17,213 bases of DNA from an uncultured Fastidiosipila sp. (lineage in GTDB: Bacteria > Bacillota > Clostridia > Saccharofermentanales > Fastidiosipilaceae). Positions within the stretch are counted from its first letter, which is position 1. Each line of letters begins with the position of its first letter. Shown here one piece after another: positions 7,902 to 15,800 of the stretch. Under the pieces are notes generated by a model. The model was not told the DNA's origin. It searched no databases and was given only the letters and a program-made list of their open reading frames with translations. Location of the stretch: assembly GCA_947253875.1 (NCBI GenBank), contig CAMYAM010000023.1:1-17213 (forward strand), written 5' to 3'. The position numbers were made by a program, and so were the translations under genes.

Positions 7902-8918
7902 CTAGAACCAAATAGTATCGTAATTAATAGGAGCATAAAAATTCTTTTCTAATTCCTCTCTGCTGCTATTCTTATTGCCTAAAACCCACATAGCTTTGGC
8001 AAAAACTGCTTCAGGTGTCATATCATATGACTCTAAAAAATTTGTCTGAGATTTTATCTTATTACCAACCTCATAAATGCTCATATTGCTTCCTTCTTTT
8101 GCAACTTGAGTAGCCATAATAATTAATTTATCTGGATATCTCTGACAAAGCTCAATAAATTCATCATTAATACTTTCTGGAATACCACCAACACCGAAGC
8201 TTTCAAAAATCAAACCATCATACTTCTCAAAAAGATATTTCAATATATCTGGACTAATTCCTGGCGTTAACTTAAGTAAATAAACATTTGTATCAAGATT
8301 TGTATAAAACTTAACCTCACCCTCATGTTTTTCAGCTTTGATGTATCTCATTATTTTATTATCCTGAATTAAAGCTAGATAAGGGAAATTTATACTAGAA
8401 AAAGCATTATAACTCTTTGATCTTGTTTTCTTAGCTCTAGTGCCTGCGATTACCATCGAAGCAAATACTATAGTTACTCCTTCTGATTCATCATCAACTG
8501 CATAAATAATACTGTCTCTTAAATTAGCTTTTGCATCTGTTACATCTAAATTAATAGGTTTTTGGGACCCTGTAATAACAATAGGTTTCCTAGAATTTTG
8601 GATCATGTAAGATAAGGCTGCAGCTGTATAAGCCATAGTATCTGTACCATGAGTTATTACAAAAGCATCATATTTCGCATAAACCTTTTTAATATACTCA
8701 GCAATAATTTGCCAATGTTTTGGGCCAATATTTGTACTATCTAGATCTAACAATTGCTGGAAATCTAAATCAGCATAGTCTTGCACTTCAGGAATATATT
8801 GGATTAATTCTTTTGGGTCTATCCCCGGTTTCAAGCCATTTTCTGACTGCACTGATGCTATAGTGCCTCCTGTTGCCAGTAAAAGAACTTTTTTTCTTTT
8901 TATATTTCCTATCGTCAT
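7902..8918 (-). CDS. ansA: L-asparaginase, type I (cytoplasmic)
   Basis: Hydrolyses L-asparagine to aspartate and ammonia. The 338-residue protein starts directly in the fold with no signal peptide, so it should be cytosolic like AnsA/type I enzymes. The first catalytic motif is ATGGTI (15-20, nucleophile Thr19). The second is THGTDTM (89-95, Thr92 and Asp93), completing the usual Thr/Thr-Asp pair. AGTRAKKTRSKS (158-169) probably supplies the catalytic lysine. The C-terminal region contains the conserved GVGGIPES segment. The ATG start is supported by a perfect AGGAGG at 8929-8934, 10 nt upstream. The gene is monocistronic: pheT upstream and ansA itself each have a terminator. It is not the GatD subunit, which carries an extra N-terminal domain. 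Confidence 0.93.
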   Translation of the reverse strand: MTIGNIKRKKVLLLATGGTIASVQSENGLKPGIDPKELIQYIPEVQDYADLDFQQLLDLDSTNIGPKHWQIIAEYIKKVYAKYDAFVITHGTDTMAYTAAALSYMIQNSRKPIVITGSQKPINLDVTDAKANLRDSIIYAVDDESEGVTIVFASMVIAGTRAKKTRSKSYNAFSSINFPYLALIQDNKIMRYIKAEKHEGEVKFYTNLDTNVYLLKLTPGISPDILKYLFEKYDGLIFESFGVGGIPESINDEFIELCQRYPDKLIIMATQVAKEGSNMSIYEVGNKIKSQTNFLESYDMTPEAVFAKAMWVLGNKNSSREELEKNFYAPINYDTIWF

Positions 8919-9034
8919 ACCAAAAATTCCTCCTGTTACTAAATATATTTTATATCATTTCATACTTACTTCACATTGCTGGATTATTATTTAATTGTAG
9001 TTTTTTTGATATACAGTCCTCCAAAATGTATAGT
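8919..9034. other. ansA leader / intergenic region
   Basis: AT-rich stretch between the hairpin at 9035-9067 and ansA. It contains a TATAAA-like -10 candidate near the ansA start without a convincing -35, and an inverted repeat TATACA-N11-TGTATA (9010-9015 with 9027-9032) whose loop holds the orphan SD-like GGAGG. No gene, T-box features or tRNA are visible. Both plus-strand open frames here lack a ribosome binding site. Confidence 0.4.
8929..8934 (-). promoter_or_regulatory. Ribosome binding site of ansA
   Basis: Perfect AGGAGG on the minus strand, 10 nt before the ATG at 8916-8918. It fixes the start. A second SD-like GGAGGA lies about 90 nt further upstream (about 9018-9023) with no ATG, GTG or TTG at a usable distance. 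Confidence 0.75.
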
Positions 9035-9067
9035 AAAGCCCCGATTTGCTCCTTTGCTCGGGGTTTT
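9035..9067 (+). terminator. GC-rich hairpin, terminator-like on the plus strand
   Basis: CCCCGA (9039-9044) pairs with TCGGGG (9058-9063). On the plus strand the stem extends by a G-U pair (9038 with 9064) and three A-U pairs, and is followed by TTTTATTTTAT, the classical intrinsic terminator form. On the minus strand the same extension would be a C-A mismatch followed by a poor T tract. Yet no plus-strand gene precedes it. It may end a small RNA, or be a second barrier after pheT. Confidence 0.5.
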
Positions 9068-9082
9068 ATTTTATGTTTATGT

Positions 9083-9119
9083 AAAAAAGGGAGCTATCTT
9101 ATTGATGATTTGCTCCCTT
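9083..9119 (-). terminator. Rho-independent terminator of pheT
   Basis: AAGGGAGC (9087-9094) pairs with GCTCCCTT (9112-9119), an 8-bp perfect stem. It is followed on the minus strand by a run of six T (9088-9083), about 40 nt after the pheT stop. The stem-side sequence GATTTGCTCC (9107-9116) is repeated in the neighbouring hairpin at 9043-9052. Confidence 0.85.
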
Positions 9120-9158
9120 AATAAAATCAAAATATATTTTCTACTTTCGCCAGCAATC

Positions 9159-11576
9159 CTAATTTTGCTTAGCACCTAAATTTTTAACCAATATCTCAAG
9201 AATCTCTGCATTCTTAGCCTCAATTTCATCACTACTTAAAGTATGATCTGGAGCAGATAATTCGTATCTTAATAAAATACTCTTCTCATCTTTTGCCATT
9301 TCTGCACTACGATAAATCTCTAAAAATTCTAAACCTTGAACTAGTGGCTCCACCAATTCAGCAATTTCAGACCACTTAACTTCATCTTTTACCCAGATAT
9401 TTAAGTCTTGAGTTACCACTTGATATTGGTTCAAACTTTCATATGAATTAGTTCTAGAATCCAAGCTCTCAATATGATCAAGATCAAACTCAGCAATTAC
9501 AACATAATGATTCTTAACTCCACTATTTTTCGCTGTCTTTGGAGAAATCATACCTAAGTCACCAATAATTTCTCCATCTTTGTCCAAGATATTTAACCAA
9601 ACTTTTGGATCTGCCCAAGTAGGTTTCTCTTCTTGAGCGAATGTAATTCCACTACAGTGATTATATCTAGCCATTAATTCTAAACTACCTTTAACATCAC
9701 GGAACAATAGCTCTGGAGAATCTCCAGCTGCTAATAATCCTAAGTAGTTCTTCTGTTCAGGAAGTACTTCTTCTGGACTGGACGGTGTACTATAACCTTT
9801 GGCAAACACTTGAGCTTGTTCAAAAATCTTAAATTCTGATTTATATCTTAGGTTTTTAACAGCAGCTTCTAGTAATCCTGGGACTAAACTTCCTCTTAAT
9901 TTAGATTGAGTAGGACTTGGTGCATCTTGTAACTCTAACCATTCACCTGCATCTATACCTGCTGCTTCTATATAGTGACTATCTACCCATGGATATGTAT
10001 AGACTTCTTGGAAACCACAACGTATAGCAAAATACTTATGCAAGTTATGATTTAGATTAACTTCTCTTTGGTTAACTGCTGCTTCTAATTTAATGCTTGG
10101 TGCAATTAAGCTAAAGTTCTCGTAACCAATCATTCTAGCTATTTCTTCGAGAATATCAGCTGGCATTTGGATATCACCTGTGGATCTCCAAACTGGTGCT
10201 AATACTGTAAACTCGCTCTCATTTTCATGAATAATTTCAAATCCTAAAGGTTCAAGACTAAGATGAATTTCCTGACTAGTAATTTCACGACCAATTCTTA
10301 CGTTGAGATAATCATATTTAACTGTGATCTCATTACGTTCAGTCTCATGTTGTTTTGCTTGACCTTTGGCAATAACTTTTGCCTCTGGCAAAAGTTTATT
10401 TAACAAATTAAAGGCAAGATTCTTAGCATCTTCCATTCTAGCAGTATCAATATTTTTCTCATATCGACTAGATGAATCTGTTCTAACATTATGTCTCTTA
10501 GAAGTTCTTCTAACTGCCAATGGGCTAAATGAAGCAATTTCTAAAAGCATGCTATTTGTATCTGCTAAAATTGAGTCTTGCTTACCACCCATTACTCCAC
10601 CAAGGGCTAAAGGTTTCTTACCGTCACTAATTATCACATCTTCTGGATCTAAATCAAGAATAGTTCCATCTAACAACTCAAGTTTTTCACCTGAGTTAGC
10701 ATCTCTTACAAGTATCCCTGACTCAACATGCTTATAATCAAAGCCGTGAGTTGGTTGACCAGTAGTTAGCATTACATAGTTAGTTATATCTACTAAATTA
10801 TTCTTTGGATTTACATCTACTGACCAAAGTCTAATTCTCATATCTAGAGGAGATTTTTCTACTTTAACTTTATCAATTACGTAAGCTGAATATGCATTGC
10901 AATTTTTGGTACTTATTTCTACAGGGTAATTATCCAAATCATCTGCAAACTTAAAAGTTTCTAAATCTTTTAACTTAGTACTATAAATAGCAGCTAATTC
11001 TCTTGCTATACCATAGTGTCCCCAAAGATCTGGTCTATGGGTCATTGATTTATTATCAATTTCAATTATGTAGTCATCTAGACCAATTGCATCGGCAATA
11101 TTAACGCCCGGTTGTGCTTTTTCAAGATCAGATAAATCCATAATATCGTGTTCAGCAGCTGGGAATAGTACTTCTAAGTCAAGTTCATTAGCTCCACAGA
11201 TCATACCTTCACTTAAGACACCTCTTAGTTTGGTACTTTTAATCTCTACAGCTTCACCCTGGCCATGCCAACGTACCATAGCTCCTGGTACAGAAACAGC
11301 TACTTTTTGTCCAACAAATAAATTTTGTCCACCACAAACTATTTGAAGATCTCTTTCTCCACCAACGTTAACTTTACATACCCATAAAGTATCAGCATTT
11401 TCATGTTTCTCAATACTTAGAATTTCACCTACTACAATTCCAGAAAATCTGTCTCTAAGGCTCTCGACATCTTCAACTTCTACAGTACGCATAGTAAGAT
11501 CGTAGGCTAAGTCTTCAATGCTCAAATCTTCTGGTAACTCTACATAGTCTTTTAACCAATTCAATGATACTTTCAT
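9159..11576 (-). CDS. pheT: Phenylalanyl-tRNA synthetase beta subunit
   Basis: Large subunit of the (alpha-beta)2 PheRS, which binds tRNA-Phe and edits Tyr-tRNA-Phe. The 805-residue length is normal. Domains: N-terminal EMAP/OB-fold tRNA-binding module (about 42-150, with HENADTLWVCKVN), B3/B4 editing domain (about 225-385, GGVMGG at 326-331), B5 DNA-binding-like fold (about 410-480) with the conserved DILEEIARMIG run (474-484), catalytic-like core, and C-terminal FDX-ACB anticodon-stem domain (about 710-803). The usual TPNR-x-D segment after the OB fold is replaced by DNKSMTHRPDLWGHYG (174-189), which marks a divergent subgroup. ATG start with AGAGGTGA just upstream; 18 nt downstream of pheS, so co-transcribed. 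Followed by its own terminator. Confidence 0.96.
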   Translation of the reverse strand: MKVSLNWLKDYVELPEDLSIEDLAYDLTMRTVEVEDVESLRDRFSGIVVGEILSIEKHENADTLWVCKVNVGGERDLQIVCGGQNLFVGQKVAVSVPGAMVRWHGQGEAVEIKSTKLRGVLSEGMICGANELDLEVLFPAAEHDIMDLSDLEKAQPGVNIADAIGLDDYIIEIDNKSMTHRPDLWGHYGIARELAAIYSTKLKDLETFKFADDLDNYPVEISTKNCNAYSAYVIDKVKVEKSPLDMRIRLWSVDVNPKNNLVDITNYVMLTTGQPTHGFDYKHVESGILVRDANSGEKLELLDGTILDLDPEDVIISDGKKPLALGGVMGGKQDSILADTNSMLLEIASFSPLAVRRTSKRHNVRTDSSSRYEKNIDTARMEDAKNLAFNLLNKLLPEAKVIAKGQAKQHETERNEITVKYDYLNVRIGREITSQEIHLSLEPLGFEIIHENESEFTVLAPVWRSTGDIQMPADILEEIARMIGYENFSLIAPSIKLEAAVNQREVNLNHNLHKYFAIRCGFQEVYTYPWVDSHYIEAAGIDAGEWLELQDAPSPTQSKLRGSLVPGLLEAAVKNLRYKSEFKIFEQAQVFAKGYSTPSSPEEVLPEQKNYLGLLAAGDSPELLFRDVKGSLELMARYNHCSGITFAQEEKPTWADPKVWLNILDKDGEIIGDLGMISPKTAKNSGVKNHYVVIAEFDLDHIESLDSRTNSYESLNQYQVVTQDLNIWVKDEVKWSEIAELVEPLVQGLEFLEIYRSAEMAKDEKSILLRYELSAPDHTLSSDEIEAKNAEILEILVKNLGAKQN

Positions 11577-11594
11577 GATTCACCTCTTCTCTTA

Positions 11595-12662
11595 CTATTT
11601 ATATTGTTCTAAGAATCTTAAATCTGTACTGTGGAATAGTCTGACATCATCAATACCGTATCTCATCATAACTAATCTATCTAAACCGATATTAATGTAA
11701 AAACCTGACCACTCTTCTGGATCAAGACCTGCTGCTCGTAATACATTTGGATGAGGAACACCACCAGGCATGACTTCTAACCAACCAACTTGGTTGCACA
11801 CAGAGCATCCCTTACCTACACAAACTTGACATTGCATATCAATCTCAAAGCCTGGTTCAACGAATGGGAAATATCCGGCTCTCATTCTAACTGGTACGTG
11901 ATGTCCAAAAACTTTCTCTAAAATTGTTTCGATTAATAATTTACCAGAGGCAAAAGAGAAGTTTTTATCAACGATTAAAGCCTCATACTGGAAGAAAGCT
12001 CTTTCATGTCTTGCATCTGTAGTTTCATTTCTAAACACTTGTCCAGGATAAACAAATCTTGCAGGCGCGCCATTTGCTTGTAAATAACGCACTGAAGCTC
12101 CAGTTAAGTGAGGTCTTAAGCATAACCGTTTACTTGCTTTTTCATAATCTTCTGCTTGCAATTCTTCTAACGTAGCACCTGGCTTAAGCCAATATGTATC
12201 CATAGATTCTCTCGCTGGATGCTCTTGAGGGAAGTTCAAATTATCAAAAGCATATTGTTCACTTGTAATATCATCTTCAGAAAATAACTCAAAATTCAAA
12301 GATAAAAATGCATCATTTAAGTCATATGCCATCTGTGTAATTGGATGTAAACTTGCTGCTTGTATTTGAGATCCTGGCAAAGATACGTCAAAGTCGGTTT
12401 CAATGTATGAACTATTCTCCAAAATTTCGACTTCTTTAGAATCTAAACTAGCTTGAATACTATCTTTAACTTCATTTCCTAGTTTACCAAGCAAAGGGCG
12501 CTCTTCGGCTGAAGCTTTTCCAATAGATTTCAAAATTACACTTAATGTTCCTTTTTTACCAAGAAATTTCTGTTTAAGCTCTTGCAACTTAGAATTAGTC
12601 TGAGCTTCATTAATTGCTGCAACTGCCTCTTTCAATAAACTTTCAAGTTCTTGTTGTAACAT
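11595..12662 (-). CDS. pheS: Phenylalanyl-tRNA synthetase alpha subunit
   Basis: Catalytic subunit of PheRS, 355 residues. An N-terminal coiled coil (about 1-85) is followed by the class II core. Motif 2 lies near 205-227 with FRNETTDARHE and Gln225/Glu227. The phenylalanine-binding YFPFVEP is at 264-270. A four-cysteine cluster C-x2-C-x4-C-x2-C at 278-289 is seen in many Gram-positive PheS. Motif 3 is GLDRLVMMRYG (326-336), and DLRFLEQYK ends the protein. Unusually, the FAFGMG stretch of E. coli PheS (Ala294, pocket residue) reads FYINIG (321-326) here. A TTG (12663-12665) directly precedes the ATG at 12660-12662; GAGGAG at 12669-12674 is spaced 6 nt from the ATG, which I chose. First gene of pheST. 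Confidence 0.95.
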   Translation of the reverse strand: MLQQELESLLKEAVAAINEAQTNSKLQELKQKFLGKKGTLSVILKSIGKASAEERPLLGKLGNEVKDSIQASLDSKEVEILENSSYIETDFDVSLPGSQIQAASLHPITQMAYDLNDAFLSLNFELFSEDDITSEQYAFDNLNFPQEHPARESMDTYWLKPGATLEELQAEDYEKASKRLCLRPHLTGASVRYLQANGAPARFVYPGQVFRNETTDARHERAFFQYEALIVDKNFSFASGKLLIETILEKVFGHHVPVRMRAGYFPFVEPGFEIDMQCQVCVGKGCSVCNQVGWLEVMPGGVPHPNVLRAAGLDPEEWSGFYINIGLDRLVMMRYGIDDVRLFHSTDLRFLEQYK

Positions 12663-12668
12663 CAATAA

Positions 12669-12674
12669 CTCCTC
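12669..12674 (-). promoter_or_regulatory. Ribosome binding site of pheS
   Basis: GAGGAG on the minus strand, 6 nt before the ATG at 12660-12662. It favours this ATG over the adjoining TTG at 12663-12665. Confidence 0.65.
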
Positions 12675-12715
12675 TTTTCATGATTACTTTTATTAATTAA
12701 AATTGTCTTTTAGAT

Positions 12716-12745
12716 ATTATAGCCCAACATGAGATATTCTTTTGA
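12716..12745 (-). promoter_or_regulatory. Probable pheST promoter
   Basis: TATAAT -10 at 12716-12721 on the minus strand, in the short gap between the upstream terminator and pheS. The -35 at 17 nt (CAAAAG) is poor. Only about 50 nt lie between this -10 and the start codon, too short for the T-box leader that often controls pheS in Firmicutes. Confidence 0.5.
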
Positions 12746-12753
12746 TTTTTTTA

Positions 12754-12804
12754 CAAAAAGAAAGTGCTCCATTTTGTGTAATTACCACATTTATTGGAGC
12801 ACTT
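12754..12804 (-). terminator. Rho-independent terminator of the EndoS-like gene
   Basis: AAGTGCTCCA (12762-12771) pairs with TGGAGCACTT (12795-12804), a perfect 10-bp stem. On the minus strand a T-rich tract (TTCTTTTTGT) follows. The loop contains the palindrome GTAATTAC (12778-12785) flanked by TGTG and CACA, giving an inner helix. It begins about 35 nt after the stop codon. Confidence 0.85.
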
Positions 12805-12839
12805 CTATTAATTTAATCTAATTCTCAGTCAGTTAACTA

Positions 12840-15800
12840 TTATTTTTCTGACCTCTTACGCACAACTGTCATCACGCTTGCTAATCCTAAAGTTACTACA
12901 GCTAAAGGAATATAGTATGCATTAACACCAGTCTTTGCAGGGCTTGTAGTAGGTACAGATTTGCTTGTTGCTTTAGTTGTGTTGCTTGTACTCGCAGTAG
13001 TGTTACCAGATGCAATCTTTTCTGCTGCGAATATAAACTTAGAAAAACCATCAGTTTCAAATTCAACTTGTCTACCTTTAACTTTAGCTTCTAGATTTTC
13101 ACTCATACCGTTATCTTTGACGTGTGTCAAACTTAACTTCTCGTTTTTATCAATATCAAATCCTATTGTTATTTCAAATCTAAGTTTAGCTCTTGGTTGA
13201 ACAGCTTTGCCATTTTCATCAAGCAATTTAATATTAAATACTTCTGCTTTATCAGAAGATTCTAGCTTCTCTGCCCATATAGTATAACCATTATGTTTTG
13301 CCTCATCATTCAAAATTAATATATCTTTGAATGGTGAATTTTCATTAATCCTTAGAGGTTTTGTTGCAGGTTTACTATCCATTTCTTTTGGACCTTGCGA
13401 ACCTGGATTTTGTGTTTCTGGGCTTTCTGGCTTGCCAGGTTTATTCATATCAGGTTCTTTATCTGGGTTCTTATCTTCAGGTTTCTCATCTGGTTTTTTA
13501 TCTTCTGAGTCATCTTCACCAGGTTTTATTTCAGGGCCAGAACCTAAATCTTTAAAATTAAGGGATTTTCTTGCTTCATTAAGTTCTGATGTTGCTTTCT
13601 CAATTTGTTCTTGTGTCAAGCCGTCTAACTCATTTAACGTCTTAGCTTCTGCCAATTTATTTTTAAATTCATTTAAGTTCTCATCTTCTTTGGCTTTGCT
13701 TAGATCTATTTCTTCTGCTTCTTTAATAGCTTTTTGTAAACCTTCTTTATCAACTTTATCGGCATCATCTGCAGATTTTAGTTTAAGATTATTTATAGCC
13801 TTTTGTAGGTTTTCCTCTGCTTGATTTACATCTTCTTGAGATGCATATTTTTCAGCTAATAATTCTTTAGCTTTTGTCTCTGCAGCCTTTAAATCTGCTA
13901 TTGACTGTTCAGTTTTATCACTTAGATCCAAAGTATCCAGCATAGCAACTAGATAGCTTAACTTTTCCTTGTCAGCTTCAGTCTTTTCTACTAAATCCTC
14001 TATAGCCTTTTGTAACTTTTCCTGAATATCACTTACTTGACTCTTTGTTGCACTTTCATCGGAGAAAATTTTCTCAGCGTCTTCTAAAACTGCCAGCAAC
14101 TCTGCCTTACTAGCATCAGTCCACTTAACATCTTCTGTTTCAGTTTTTGCAGTTTTAATCAATGCCTGTAACTCTGACTTATCTACTGTGGTATCACGTT
14201 GTCCTAACAAACGTATTTCAGAGAGAGCAAGTGATCTATAGAAATCGTTTGATACAACTCCGTTGATCTTCAACTTCCAAATTCTATTTTCATGCACCTG
14301 GTCAAACATTTTTGTAATTTCTTTTAGATGTCCTGAATCAGTAAAACTATAAATTTTTTCCCAATTATCGTCATTTTCTAGATACTCACGGTTTGAAAGT
14401 TTACTTGCGTCAGGATTAGCTTCTTTTAAGGCCAAGAGTTCTCCTGATTTAGCATTCATATCTTTTAACATATACTCATTAGCTTTAGTAGCATTCCAAA
14501 TTTCAAGTTTTTTAACTTGAGCGCCTTCTCCTAAATCAAAAGCAATCCAGAATGGGTGTTCTTCTATTTTTTTCGCATCATAAGTAAATATACCATCGCC
14601 ATAATCATTTAATTTATTATCAAACAAGTGAGGAGCATACTCTCTTAAAATATCACTATGCATTGGAGATGCACCTAATACTTTCGCATTTTCAGCTAAG
14701 TTAAGCATAATCTCCTTTTCTGCACCAACGATATATTTTAGTTCATGAACTACTTTATTGTTATCGTCAAAATAGACTACCTTGTATGTCTCTTCTTCTG
14801 TATTAGCAATTATTGGAGTACCAGAATTTCTAGTGTCAGAGTACATTTGATTATCATGAGTAGTAATTACGGCATTGTAGTTCGATACATCGAACTTGAA
14901 CTGGTCAAAAGTCAAATCTTTTGCTAAAAATTCAGTTCCATTAACACTTTCTTTCTTTAGAGCATTGAAATCTTCTTCATTTCCAATAACTCTACCTGCA
15001 GAGGTTTCTTGAATTTCAAGATATTTAAATACACTATTTGCCTCTGAATCTTTGTCAACTTCAACCTTTTTCGCCAATAGTGCTGGATTAAAGTAAGATC
15101 TTGGTCTCTGATTTCCAAATAATGTTAAAGAAGAAACATCTCCAGCAGTGTTGTTCTTAACTTTTTCTATTAGAGTATCTAAAACTTCTCTATTCTTACT
15201 GCCTTCATGAAAGTCTAATAAGTTATTACTTAAATTAAATTCGAGTAGTGAAGTCCACTCTTCTACTCCAGATAGCTCCAATGTTTCAATATTCAATCCT
15301 GATAAATCAAGCTTCTCTAAAGATTTAAGACCACTTAATTTAAGTTTATTAAGCACCTTCTCATTTTTGCTCTTTGGAATTGCATTAGCAATATTATGAG
15401 GCAACAAGCCTTTATTAATTTCTTTGATCTTGTTTAGTCCATTTAGACTTAGACTTTTTACATTTTGCATTAATTCTAAACCTTGGAGACTTTCAATCTC
15501 AGGGTTATTAATTTCTAAATCACCATCAAATAATCTGAATTTTCTTAGGTATGGACCTACCTTTGATTTAATTTCTTCTAATAAATGTTTGTCTGGAATA
15601 TGTTGCTCAGTAAGCAAGTCATAATCTCTAGAATTTTCCATTAATTCTTTTAACTTAGCACTATTTGAGAAATCACTCTTTACGATATTATTATCGCCAT
15701 GAGCTACGCCATCTCTCTCGATAGCATAAGAAAATACACCTGCTTTGACACCATTGTTTGGTTGCCATTTGACATGTTCTTTTACTGCTCTACTATTCAA

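Noticed and set aside
8873..9179. Two plus-strand open frames (82 and 67 codons) around the ansA-pheT intergenic region
   Set aside because: They run through the pheT terminator and the GC hairpin, lack ribosome binding sites and resemble no protein I know.
12663..12760. T-box leader before pheS
   Set aside because: Only about 50 nt separate the -10 from the start codon, and no specifier stem or T-box core (TGG in AGGGTGGNACCGCG) is present.
13327..13824. Long plus-strand open frame rich in Ser, Gly and Leu
   Set aside because: It is the reverse complement of the Lys/Glu/Pro-rich linker and FIVAR region of the EndoS-like gene; no ribosome binding site and low-complexity composition.
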